Shown: positions 36,601 to 48,540 of the stretch, piece after piece
Position numbering within the stretch: position 1 is the stretch's first letter
Layout of the letters: each line of letters begins with the position of its first letter
Source of the DNA: Lactuca virosa
Taxonomy: Eukaryota; Streptophyta; Magnoliopsida; Asterales; Asteraceae
DNA: 64,000 nt
Direction of reading: 5' to 3'
Assembly: GCA_928212115.1 (NCBI GenBank)
Contig: CAKMRJ010000001.1
Location: 180,793,466 to 180,857,465 of the forward strand
Notes under the pieces: generated by a model
Told to the model about the DNA's origin: nothing
The model's input: the letters and a program-made list of their open reading frames with translations, nothing else
Database searches by the model: none
Program-made: the position numbers and the translations under genes

Positions 36601-37213
36601 AAATAATTTAATTAGGTTTTACTTGGATTTGAAACTCCTAGATCTTTTGAGATTCATTGAACTGTTCAGTGGCATGTTTCAATCTCGATTGTGCCCTCTC
36701 AAATTTTGTGACTGTGATGCCGAGGATCACAAAACAAGGTGTGAAGAGACCATGTAAATTACTTGGTACTCTTAAATGTTTATCACCCAACCGATGTGCC
36801 GGTTAACCACACACGTTCCACCGGCCTATGATAAACTTTAAGAAACCCTTTGCCTACCTTGTTAAATCAAGCTAGTGTGCCGGTTAACCACACGTGCTCC
36901 ACTAACCGACTTAAGCAAAGTGCAAAGTGTAATTTCATGGATTAGCACCTTATTCACATTTTCCTAAGTAACTAAGTTTGGGTATTAATAAGAGTTTAGT
37001 TACTTAGTATTTATCATTAATACTTTTAATGAAGGGAGAATTATAGTCCTTGTCCTACCCGTTCGGCTAGCGACCCTCCACCAGACAAGGAAGCGGTGGA
37101 TGAGAGTGGACACCCAATAAACTGCTATTTTATAGGTAGTAACCTTATACCCCCCTTATAGACCGGCTTCGTGAATGAGGCCTACTAACGGTAAGACTGA
37201 CTTGCTCTTATAC

Positions 37214-37258
<45 letters not shown>

Positions 37259-38063
37259 AACTTATAATATTATAATGTATAAGGGTTGAATTTTAACTTT
37301 TAAAATTCTAAGGGCTTAACTTGGAATTAAAGTTTTCATAAGGGTAATCTTTTCAAATTCCAAATCATGAGGGCAAGTTTTGAAACTATGCAAAAAACTA
37401 TTCAATTCCATAACTTATGAGTTTAAAGTAGTTTTAATTAAAAAAACTCTTTAAGTTCCATAACTTGAGGACAAGTTATGGAAGACTTTAAACCATTAAA
37501 AGAATGTGACTCTTCTTTATTCCTAACTTATGGAAAACTTTATGAGTTTTATGAATCCTAAATGTGACTTTTCATATAACTTGAGGACAAGTTACAAAAC
37601 ACATTTTAGAACCAACTCTTAGATTAATTTGGATTGAAAACAAAAATTTTACATAACTCTTTTATTAATCTAAGCAACTCATAAGAACAAGATAATACAA
37701 ATCAAACTTTTTCATGTGATTAGCCTAATCCTTAAACTAATACAAAACATGAATCTATTGACAATTATCTTTGAAATTGGATTAGCATGAACATTACCAC
37801 ATCAAAAACAGGTTTATGAGTTGATAAACAGCTTAGGGTAATGTTCCTAGTCCAATTCCAGCCAAAACAGTCGAAGATATGCTGTATGGGGGTCCAACTC
37901 GTCGAGTGCACGAACCAACTCGGCGAGTTGGATGAGTTTTGCCTTGGACTCGTCTAGTCCCTTTATGGACTCGGCGAGTCTACTGTTCAGACAGCAAAAA
38001 ACTTCGATTTTTCAGCAATTTTAGCAAGTATAACAAGAAAACAAGCCTAGGCTCTGATACCAC
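36601..38063 (-). other. D leader, with palindromes and primer site
   Basis: Untranslated leader. Primer site TGGTATCAGAGCC (minus, 38050-38062) lies one base from the LTR. Four ACTCGNCGAGT palindromes lie at about 37895-37985. Two GTGCCGGTTAACCACAC sites at 36796 and 36877. A TA microsatellite at 37211-37256. Confidence 0.75.
37895..37985. repeat. ACTCGGCGAGT palindrome cluster in D leader
   Basis: AACTCGTCGAGT, AACTCGGCGAGTT, GACTCGTCTAGTC and GACTCGGCGAGTC in about 90 bp, 70-160 bp from the primer site. The E leader has the same cluster (50594-50692). Confidence 0.85.
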
Positions 38064-38637
38064 TGTTGGGTTTTGAGCATTCTAACACTCCTAAGTTTAC
38101 ATGCAACCCTAAATACCTTGGATCTATGTTTTTTTTATTATACATGCAAATATGAATATTCCAACGTATTACCCTAACTAATATACAAAAACATCGATAC
38201 TTGGGTAATAAACTAGATAGAAATACATACCATGTTGATGTACCTTGACTCCATGTAGCTCGAGAGCCTAATGCCCCAAGTGTGACACCTCAAATGGTTC
38301 ACACAACATCACCAACACATGGAATAACCATGAGAAGAAGACACTCATGCTTAAATCGGCTAGCCCTCATATATGTATCACTAGTGCCAATTTCTTGAGC
38401 TAAAGGGGTCCTTATATAGTGTGCACATTAGGGTTACACCATGTAACCCATGACCTTACCCATTCCTTATGCTTCATGGGTTTTAACCTCCATGGAGTAT
38501 CCATGGATCACCACATGGGTTAAATCCAACATAAGGAATCATGGATCATAAGCTCACATATATAAGAATGAATGATTTATACAAATCAATCCCCATATAT
38601 TTAATTAGTCTCCTTTTGATCACTAAATGTGACAACC
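38064..38637 (-). repeat. 5' LTR of D, first 574 bp, interrupted by A'
   Basis: Same start as the 3' LTR; homology is lost after GATCACTAAA at 38637, whereas the 3' LTR continues TTAAGTCC. The rest must lie beyond A', off the window. Confidence 0.9.
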
Positions 38638-39255
38638 CGAAATTTTTTTTGATTTTAAAGCCCAGTCAATCAACTCAAATGAGTGTCAAACTCATTAGTA
38701 CTGAGTTCTAGCCCGGTTAAAGGTCATCCTAAGGAGTTTTGAGCCTAATATACTTAAGGATTAAGTGTCAGAAAGTACCTGATAGAACCACAGTGTAGCA
38801 AAGCAAACCTAAACCTCATCTAAATGAGTTCACGACCACAAGACCATGAGTTTATGGTCGTAAACTCATGTGGCCGTAAACTCAAGGGTATATAGATGAT
38901 ACTTGGCCATTTTTCCCATTCTTTCCTTTCCTTGGCCGATTTTCTTCAAATCCTCTCAAATATCATCAAGATTTCCTTCCAAGATCTTCATATAAGTAAG
39001 TATTCTTCCTAGATTTGTTGATACATCTCTTAATCTAGTATCCTTCCATGATTTCATCCATATAAATCACTCTTTTCTTAGATCTTCAAGTTTCACCAAG
39101 AACACAACTAGTGTTCTTGGCCAATATCAACCATTCCAAGCTTCTAGATCGTAAGTACACTTCCCTATACTTCTTATCTAGTTAGTACCCACGATTAGAG
39201 ACTTGAAACATACACTTTCCCATGAACATCTTGAGTTTACGGCCCAATATCTCCC
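38638..39255 (+). repeat. A' 5' LTR, first part
   Basis: TGTGACAACCCGAAATTTT onward; TATA-like GGGTATATAGATG (38887) beside palindromes at 38848 and 38872. Ends at CTCCC, the target site of E. Confidence 0.85.
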
Positions 39256-39898
39256 TGTTGGGTTTTGAGCATTCTAACACTTCCTAAGTGTACATGCAAC
39301 CCTAATAAAACTTGGATCTATGTTTGTCTAAGGTACATGCAAAATATTAATTTCCAAGGTTTATAACCTATCTAGCATGGCATGGGGTACTTTTAAACAT
39401 AAAAGAACTAGATGAATTACATACCTCTTGTTGATTGCTGATTCCTTGGAGTTTGAGAGCCAAGCACCAATAATGTGAATGCCTCAAATGGAAATCACAA
39501 ATCACCACAAACTTGGAAAATGTATGAGAGAGTATACTAACACTTAGAAATCGGCCACCACTATTACACACACACTAGGGTGTTTTTCATGCAACATAAG
39601 CTTGTTTATATAGTTGTGCATGGTTAGGGTGAAACCCTAATAACCCATGTATTTTCCTCTTCCAAGGATCCATGGGTTAAAAGCTCCATGGATCATCCAT
39701 GGACTTCCATATAAGCTTAGCCCATTAACAAATGAGCATTAGCCCACACCATATAAATATAATAACCCATGATTTAATTAGTCTTCCTTTTAATCACTAA
39801 ATCAATTCATAATTAATTCAAGATTAAAACTAATTAAATAACATGACTTTATATTAATATATTATAACTTATAATATATTAATAAATCGTAAGTATAC
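39256..39898 (-). repeat. 3' LTR of E, part 1
   Basis: TGTTGGGTTTTGAGCATTC to TCGTAAGTATAC; it continues at 44371 after F. Combined length about 758 bp, like the 5' copy (764). A GTTAGGG...AACCCTAA telo-box hairpin lies near 39622-39641. Confidence 0.9.
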
Positions 39899-40639
39899 TG
39901 TGACAACCGTCAAAATTCGAGTTAGTTATAGATTTGATAAACTTAGTTGCACATATAGGCACAACACATATTAAACTTAGTAATTAGAAGCTAAGTTATA
40001 ACCTACTAGAAACTTGGAAACAGATAGAAACAATGGATGGTGTACTTAGATTTCACCTTGATATGTGAATTCTACATCTACTAAGCTGTAGTGACTATCC
40101 ATATTTGGATCACTCTTTGACTCGAACAACATTTCATGAATCATATACACACATCATACACTTGACCTAGAAGTAGAAGTTAGTTCAAAGTCTCATAGAA
40201 ACTTAAGTCAAATTTGAAGACTAGGACTAGTATACTTGATTCCTCAATTTCGCTTGAATCTCGGAATCACTACATAGAATGCCAATAAACCGATAAAAAT
40301 AAATTACAAACATTATTTATAACTATAAAAGAGTTATAATACCATAAGATAATTTAAAGTCTCAAATATTCTATTTATTTTGATATTCAAAGTTTATTAA
40401 ACTCCAAAACCCTAAAAGCCCTAAAAACTCATATTTATAAACTTTAACCTTAAAAATCCTATAAAAACAATTATGAACCTTATAATATTATCTTATCATA
40501 ATAACTATTATGAAATAAAATTCAATGAAAAATAAAGATTTAGTTATTAACATTTACCCTTGATTTATAAGTCAAAATCAAGAGTTTTTATGCATAAAAA
40601 CTAGGTTAAGGTGCACATTTTATAAAAAGTTGGATATTT

Positions 40640-40880
40640 TTATAAAAGATTTGAATTTTTATAAAAGAAACAAGAGAGAGAGAGCCTCTCCTCTCCTAAA
40701 ATCGGATCCCTCTCTCCCCATATATCTCTCACACTCTCATTCTCCAACACACACACATCTCTCTTCTTTCTCTCTCTAGAAAACTCTCTCTACCTTCTCT
40801 CTACTTTTTCTCTCCAAACACCACTCCATTCTCTCTTCCTCCCTCTAAGAACCAAGAAATTTTGTAGAAAACAAACCCAG
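40640..40880 (+). promoter_or_regulatory. Putative promoter and CT-rich leader of F
   Basis: TTTTTATAAAAGA (about 40653) followed by GAGAGAGAGAG and about 180 bp of CTCTCTC-rich sequence, typical of a plant core promoter with a pyrimidine-rich untranslated leader. A donor-like GAAG|GTAAAATCG lies at about 40930. Confidence 0.4.
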
Positions 40881-41799
40881 TAACACTCCTCAAACTCGAA
40901 ATCTTCATCATCTTGTGGTATTCTTGAAGGTAAAATCGATTTCTACTTCACTTTTCCTTCAAGTTTTGCTCTTTTTCTTACACTTTCTCCTTCTTCATCT
41001 TCTTAAAACTTGTTTTTTTTTGTTAAAATGGTTTTTACAACATGATGGATGTGTTTTAACACCATGCATGTATGATAAACATGGTTGCATGTTCATGATC
41101 TTAGTGCAAAAAATCGATTTTAAGGATTAAAACATCAAACTCAAGTTAAGAGTTTTTGAGAAACAAAATTTTGTTCATAAATGCATGTATACATTTTGAT
41201 AAGTTTTAATCTTTTGATCTCTGGAAACATGACTAAAATATGAGTTTATCATGATATATTTAAAATACTTGAAAAGATTTACTCAAGGAAATGATGAAAA
41301 CCCACTTTTCTAACCAATCATCATGCATGCAATCTGCCAGATTTCTTTACCTGACTTTAAACTGTCATATCTCACTCATTTCTTAGCCAAAATTCGTGAT
41401 TCTTTTTCTGAAATATAATATTTTGAGTTAGATTTCAAACCCATCTGACCTCACTGGAAAATTCCAATATTCCGATTTTTACCAATTTTTACAAAACTGT
41501 TGCTCAAACAGCACTTTCCTTATGAACATTTGTTTTGTGTTGCATGTTCAAAGGACTTATTCATCACTAAAAATCATTCAAAAATTATTTTAAACTCTTA
41601 ATATCATGTATTAATAGGAACAAAAAGATCTTGATTCAAAAGTCTTTGTAACATGTTGCAAAAATTGTCAAAGTAACATCAATAATCTTTACATAAATCA
41701 CGAGAACCAAGTTTTCTCTATACATTTTATTGAGCCTTTAGGCATGGTTTTCAACATCAAAAATAACAAACCAATTTTTCATTGTTGATTAAATTGTAT

Positions 41800-43035
41800 G
41801 AAGATGCATTCTGGAAATTTTCAGCTCAATATATATTATCTTTATTTTTATATGAAAATAATAAGAAAATAGAGTGTTAAATCATATAAAATAATTACAC
41901 TAGTAAATAAATTCTGGAAAAATTCTTGGATGATTCCTTAAGTTAATAAACATCTCCCATGAAGTTTCAATGACTTTTGTTACTGTTTAATATGGTTTTG
42001 AATTTTCTTTTTGTTTAGCCCCAATAAATCATAAAACCACTTTAGACAAGTTGAAAAGGCTGTATAACAATTTTCGCAGCTTCTACCAGAGGTATACGAC
42101 TTAGAAAAATATTTTCAGAATTTTTCATAATGTATTCCTATTTTTCTCCTATTTTTGTATTTATAATGGACTAAAAATAGAAAAAATAGTTCTGCTCATC
42201 CAAAATTCATGCAAATTTACCAGAACACCTTGTAGTACATTAGGAGGCTACATAAAAATTTTGATGATTTTTCTCTTCTGTATACTATTTTTCTCCTATT
42301 TTCTAAGATTAAATACACTTAAATACACAAAATCGGATTTCAATATATAAAAACCACATTTGGTATTTTTCCCAGATTATTTACTCTGAAAATGAAGTGT
42401 ACAAAAAATTGGTAATTTACTTAACTGTTTTATATTAGGCTCCAATAATGATTATTTAAGAGATAAAACAAAGAAAAATAGAAAGACTAATTGAAAAATA
42501 TCTTTTATATTTTTCACAGCTTCTAAATATATAATAAAAGTGTTACAAAAATTTTGGGCAATTTTGGAAACTGTTTTCTATTTATTTCAATTTTTATTAG
42601 AATAAATGCTCAAAAATCATAAAATTAGGTTAAACAGTTTAGAAATAAATTTTTATATTTTTCTCAGCTTAATAATGTTTATTAACAGTAATACAAAAAG
42701 TTTGGGTAATTTTGGAAACTGATTTCTATTTTTCATGAATTTGTATCTATTCAGAGAATTAAATATATGAAAAATGGTTATACATATTCATACTCCATGA
42801 AAATTTATCTTGAAGTCTTTTAGTACATTTATAACCAAAATATGAAGTTTGGTAATTTTTATTAACTGTTTAGTATTTTTCAAGATTTTATGGTTATTCA
42901 AAAAACTAAAATCGTGAAAAATAGTCAGACAAATCAAAAATTCAAGAAAATTTATCTTGAGGTCTTTCACTTCAATTAAAACTGAAATGCAAACTTTGGG
43001 AAATTTTAGAACTAAATTATTTAGTTTTTGAATAT
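41800..43035. repeat. Degenerate tandem repeat of about 147 bp in F
   Basis: The phrase TTTGGTAATTTTGGAAACTG and variants starts at 42409, 42554, 42701, 42848 and 42995 (spacings 145, 147, 147, 147). More diverged copies seem to begin near 42258, 42110, 41963 and 41812. Confidence 0.6.
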
Positions 43036-43334
43036 TTAATCATTGGAACACCTCTTAAATTGTTAAATATTAGCATTTCAATAATGGGAAATTTCCACTT
43101 AAATTGTTATATAACAATTGATTCATTGAAATTTAATTTTCACAGAAAAATGTTTGTAACTTATCAATATTAAATTTTGACACAATATTGGCATCATTCT
43201 ATTGTAGTAGTAAGTATACTAGTGTTAGATTTCGATTAGAGACTCACTAGCGAATACCATTATTGTAGGAATCGATAGTGGTACAAGTGGAACTTAGCTC
43301 AAGGCATCATTTGCATCATCTCAATGCATATTGT

Positions 43335-44148
43335 GAGTATTCACGCACTCCCCTATTTTCGGTTTTTATGTTTTTCGGGTGGAAAAGCATGTCCCGAAAA
43401 ACTATTATTTGAATGTTGTATTTAAATTGATTTGTATCAAACATGATTGCTATTTTATTGCTATGTCTCTCTATGTATGTCTATGCAACACAGAACATGA
43501 GAACTTATCGTACTAAGGCCCTTCCCTTATCTCTAACCATTAACTCTTTGAGCCAATGGTCATTATGGATAGCGCTATTAGGAATTGACAACTCCTCACT
43601 CGCCCTATTGCTGGAGTGCATGATACCATATTCATCTATGGAACGATAAGCATAGATCTTGATAGGGCTTCAGTCATAGGTTTGGTTGAGACTCATTGTT
43701 TGCTCATACACATACAAACTCGTTTCTCGTTATAGCAATAAACTTGTTATTAATTATAGCAATGAACTTTGTTTCTCATTACAACAATGAACTTTTATTA
43801 CTGAAAACTTATATACATGTTTTAGCAATGAAATTGTTTGCTCCTTGTAGCAATGAAATTGATTGCTCATTTTAGCAATGAAACTTGTTTACTCGTTTGA
43901 GTAACGAACTTTATCTTCCATGAGAATATGAATGTTGCATCTTATTTGGGCAACATACCTTATCTCTCATGATGACAAAGAACTTTGTTTTTTACAAACT
44001 TATTTACTCATTTTAACAATATACTTTTATTATTGGAAACTTTTATCAAAACTTTGATTTCAATTCATGGAACCAGTATTATTTTGTTTATCTGTGAGTA
44101 CTCACCAACTATTTTTATAGTTGACGCTCGTTTTACATGCTTTTTCAG
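43335..44148 (+). other. Predicted leader intron of F
   Basis: Donor CATATT|GTGAGTATTCACG (about 43335) resembles the GTGAGTTCA donors of the other gypsy LTRs; acceptor TGCTTTTTCAG|G ends at about 44148, about 220 bp before the LTR end. Confidence 0.35.
43725..44045. repeat. Degenerate ~40-bp repeats in F
   Basis: Repeated TAGCAATGAAACTTGTTT-type phrases, about seven copies with shifting spacing, inside the predicted intron. Confidence 0.6.
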
Positions 44149-44370
44149 GAATCATCGAGTAAGTGGCACTTAGGGGCACTTCACTTTTAGGAGCATTCAC
44201 ATGTGTTGTATTTCAATTTACATTGTAATTTCTTTTAAAAGTTGTTCAAACCCATTGTAAATTTGTAATGATTTTTAATACTATGGTTGGTGTTGTCTTT
44301 TAACTTTTGCTATGAAACCCTTTGTACTGCCACACCCTGTGTTTCCGCTTTAGTGGGGTGTGACATATAC

Positions 44371-44485
44371 AATTCTCATAAAATTATCCATAAACAGTTT
44401 GGGTGAAGTGCAACCCAAATGGACCATGCCGGGTCGGGTCAAGTATATACCAAATAAGTTATGGACTTAGACACCTTATCCAACA
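44371..44485 (-). repeat. 3' LTR of E, part 2
   Basis: AATTCTCATAAAATTATCC to CCTTATCCAACA, then the polypurine-tract complement CTCCCACTTGG. Confidence 0.9.
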
Positions 44486-46027
44486 GTCTCCCACTTGGAT
44501 AAGTCTAATAACTGTATTTGCGTATGTTACTTCAGGAACCAACCAGCAATCGTAGCTCTCGAAAACTCTGTTGAACTATGAAGCGCCATTTTAGATAAGT
44601 GATCATATAATCCTCTATTCTCATGATATCAGCCGGACAAATACACGGAACAACGTCGTACTTATTGTCCAGCAGTTTGTTTCTCAATTTCCGATTTGTT
44701 TGACAAAGAACTAAATTGAACACATCAATTAGGTTCTGACCGGGCCCGGTACATAGGTCAAAACAAAATCAATGAGGGGCCCAGATATCGCTTCTAATCC
44801 TCCAAGGACTAGAAGGAACAGATAAACTTCGACTCATATACTTGTTTCTACTACTTGTTGAATTATACACAAAGGCACGTTTTATAACATCAAGTTACTG
44901 ATGCGTTTACGTGATATCAATGCACAACCAACTCATAGGTAACAACTCATATCTCTAGGTTTGAAGACTTATATGATATTACCGTCTCACGATCACTCGA
45001 GATAAATTCCATGAAGTGATACAAGTGAGCGTGGGTTAATTCCAATACTCGTAACTTATGAGTACTCATGAATGTTGTAGCAACCATTGCTATGTCTATA
45101 CACGTTTAGCCATCTACAAACTCGATTCATGACAGTCTTAATTCATACCTACTTCTAACATATGAACGACTGTGGAGTGTTTAAATAACTTAGTCATTCG
45201 GAAAGAATAACCTAGCTATTCTGGAAGTCAAAACATGCAAAGTGAAACACAATAATAATCGAATCCAATATGGTCTCAGAACCCTTTTGAATATAAATAA
45301 ACACCTTTTATTTATCACCATATTGATTACACATTATTCATTGTATAATGTTTCAAATAATCAACTTAATACTTGAACAAAAACAACAGTTGTCCCATGC
45401 TCCTAGCATGTACACTTTGTTTTTCTAAACAATAGTTATGCCATACTCCAAGTATGCACACTATGTTTGTGTATGATCTTTACTTTGTGAAATAGATCAT
45501 TTGAACATGATTCCAATGATGCTCATTTCACAATCCCAAATCCTTATTGTAAATGTAAAAATTCCTAATTCCTACCATTTACCAAAAAAAACTGTTAGAT
45601 TTTAAACTTTTATGCAATGTTCCTCTTGTAATGATTATGCACAAAGTCACAAAACTTGTCAACAGTCATTACAGAGTATTCCAAAGGAGATCAACTCTAT
45701 GGAAACGAAGTCTCATATTCAAAGTACATTGCTTTGAACATCCTTTTTGCACTAAGGTTTTCTAATCTTACACAGATTGAATAACTTCCACCTATGGAGA
45801 AATTTCCATAGTCCCATTTTGACTATCACTTCCGAACAAGAGTTACCTCTTTTCAGAATATGTCAATATGGTCCTTTCCAACAATTTATATCCTACTTCC
45901 AACTGTCCCCGAGCAACCAATCTTTGGAGAACCTTAGATTGTCCTCGACAATTGCTTAATCACTTTAGTCATATCCAATTCTAGACTTTTCCCTTCTTAA
46001 TGCCCTAAGCATTTGGAAAATTTAGAA

Positions 46028-46249
46028 AGGATAAATATTATAGCACATGAAATCGATCCTATATCCGAAGCATATGGGACACGATTCATGATGTCTCACA
46101 TAAAGACATGATACTAGACCAGTCTTTTGCTACAATAAGGATGAATAATATAGCACATGAAATCGATCCTATATCCGAAGTATATGGAACACGATTCATG
46201 ATGTCTCACATAAAGACATGATACTAGACCAGTCTTTTGCTACAATATT
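46028..46249. repeat. 110-bp tandem duplication in E
   Basis: TAGCACATGAAATCGATCCT at 46041 and 46151. D has one copy. Confidence 0.9.
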
Positions 46250-47529
46250 TTTTATTTGCCATGTTTTCAAAATTTAACTATGAAGAGGGATGCCGTAATC
46301 ATAATCGAATTTTGATAACGCAATATATATATAGAATTTCTTTAAGTTGAACCATTCCAACATAAAATACATATATATCCTTGACTAAAGATGATTAAAA
46401 ACTCAATCTAAGCTTTTAGTATTGAAATGAAGTATAATTTCCTCTCCCTTAATTATAGCAAAACAACTTTTCAACCCCTACAACTTTACGAATTGAAACT
46501 TTTGGTTTTCTATAATTAACATTGCTAACTTGCAACACTAAACATAATAATCATGCTCCCACTAACATGATGATTATCAGCATAACACTTATGCTCCCAC
46601 TAGCTCTGACATATTTCCAGAAATCAGCTGGACTCCTGAAATTTAGATTCGTACACCCTTTCTTAGATAGCTCACATGTGTGTCTAAACAATTTCCAGAA
46701 CTATGAAAAGGGATGTCGTAATCATAGTCTCAATTGTTTAGACCATTGCCATTTCTCACAAGTCCATGTTAGTGTGCCGGTTAACCACACACGCTCCACT
46801 AACGACTTTGAGAATGCAAACATCATAATTGCTATCTACTTAAAATCTTCTTAGTGAAAGCATTTCCTCACCATCATTTTCATGAATCGGAGAGAAACCT
46901 TATGACACTTAGATTTTATAGTGTATGAGTTTCTAGCCATGTGAATTTGTCAAAACCATAATCACAAGACAAGGTTAGTAATAAATTCAGCCTTACACGG
47001 ATTGAACTTGTTCAATCTTAATTTCTTGTCATCTGGTAGCACAAGGCCCACCAATGCTTCCAAGCTGTTATGCACACAGTTTAGAACTAACAGAACTCAT
47101 ATGCATATACAACTTAATAGGAACAGACATAGAAACAAGAATTATGTCAACTTAATAGGTTTCAAACCTTAAGTCGTGTGCTAGTGATAAAACTCAGGTT
47201 TTACTCTTGATTAAATCTTGAAATCCTTTCAGGATCTTTAAGACTCCCACTGTCCTCTCGACATATAAGTTTCCCTAGTCAAGAACCATTCCTTGACAAA
47301 ACAAATATTCAAGGGATAGTGCGGATTCTTATCAAGAGAAACACTTCACACGATTGGTCTTATTTGGTCTTTGTCTTATCCAAGACATCACAACTTACTA
47401 ATTTCAAATGTACAGGAGTAGAAAACATTTTACACTACATTTGATAAGTGTTTTAAACCTTACTTTATGTCACTCAATGTTACAATTTTGGATTATGACT
47501 CTAAGAGTTGTTTTGGAACGGAGTATGAT

Positions 47530-47799
47530 CCATCTTCTTGATTTTAACCATTCCAACAATTCATGACCCCTCATCTTAGTCATAACAATGCACTAAGATG
47601 TCCTTAGAGTATGAATTTGTGATATGGTTTCATAATCATTAAGATGATCATAAAAACATGTATGGTCCATCTTCTTGATTTTAACCATTCCAACAATTCA
47701 TGACCCCTCATCTTAGTCATAACAATGCACTAAGATGTCCTTAGAGTATGAATTTGTGATATGGTTTCATAATCATTAAGATGATCATAAAAACATGAT
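47530..47799. repeat. 137-bp tandem duplication in E
   Basis: CCATCTTCTTGATTTTAACC at 47530 and 47667; the units are nearly identical, so the event is recent. Confidence 0.95.
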
Positions 47800-48453
47800 A
47801 CTAAAGTACTCTCCCATCTTTTCAGATTTGAGAAACTTTTATCTTTCTGCAAAATTTGATTCATCTCATCCGTTCTACCATACATTGAAACTTTTCCAAT
47901 GTTACAGAATTATACTTAACCTTATAAGTAAATCATGACGAATTGATCTTCATGGTGGACCTTGACTAGCACACACCCAGTGTGCCTAACTCCTTAGTCC
48001 TTCAATTGGCTCACATATGCATGTGATCAATGAATTAGTCTCAATTTTACAAAGATTAGAATTCTCATTCATCATACAATACAACTTGTATGATTCCAAG
48101 TTTCTGTCTAACTGAAGCTTGGGTGATGAGAACCTTTCCTCATTTGGTAAATTCAGACACTACCAGAAATGAGAGAATCAAACTCATATTTCCAATATTG
48201 CTAGAAACATACAAACATCAATTTTCCATAAATGCCATTGTAAGGGGATATAATATAAAATAAACAAAACAAAACTTTTATTTCTTTATACAATGCATCT
48301 TCAAATGAAAGCTATGCTATTACATATTTCCTAGCAATCTATCACAACTTTTAAGTAGTAGCTCAAAAATCCGATCCTCGAACCATGCGATAGAAATCCA
48401 TCTTCGTGATCAGATTCAGCACACTCTTCTTTTAACCTTCCTTTTGCTCGATC

Positions 48454-48540
48454 CTGCTAAACATCAAGATGCAACTTAGTCACATCATGTAATAAGAATC
48501 AACAATTAGGAACTTTAACAAAGTTAGATAGTGGACTTAC
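48454..48540 (-). other. Predicted 87-nt intron at the end of the E gag
   Basis: Minus strand donor CTTCAG|GTAAGT at 48540, AT-rich interior with GTGACTAAG branch-like word, acceptor TGTTTAGCAG|GATC ending at 48454. The gag stop codon (48524-48526) lies inside it. D has the same site but with a weakened donor (GTAAAG) and no clear acceptor. Confidence 0.45.

Larger units (their letters stand above)
31073..38637 (-). mobile_element. Element D: non-autonomous copia element, in C1 pol, cut by A'
   Basis: Minus strand: 3' LTR 31073-31847, internal 31848-38063 (6.2 kb), primer site, 5' LTR from 38064, interrupted at 38637 by A'. Internal DNA is decayed pol and a decayed gag. It is collinear with E (internal 6.28 kb) and shares LTR and 3' region with C1. 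Left flank of the insertion is CCAAC (31068-31072); the right flank is off the window. Confidence 0.85.
39899..44365 (+). mobile_element. Element F: 4.5-kb solo LTR of a gypsy-type element
   Basis: Begins TGTGACAACC, ends GGGGTGTGACA, flanked by TATAC (39894-39898 and 44366-44370); the uninterrupted site is seen in the 5' LTR of E (AAGTATACAATTC). No primer site, polypurine tract or coding region inside, so a solo LTR left by LTR-LTR recombination is the simplest reading. Strand is set from the TG end homologous to the A-type LTR start, a CT-rich promoter downstream region at 40670-40860, and splice-like sites. It belongs to a family not otherwise in the window. Confidence 0.8.
44486..48453 (-). 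other. E internal region: decayed copia pol
   Basis: Collinear with D 31848-35750 and, in patches, with C1 RT/RNase H. No coding frame. Carries tandem duplications of 110 bp (46028-46249) and 137 bp (47530-47799), absent from D, and one GTGTGCCGGTTAACCACACA site (46773). Confidence 0.7.

Noticed and set aside
39899..44365. F as a complete non-autonomous element with short LTRs
   Set aside because: No pair of terminal direct repeats, primer site or polypurine tract seen inside; ends match those of single gypsy LTRs.
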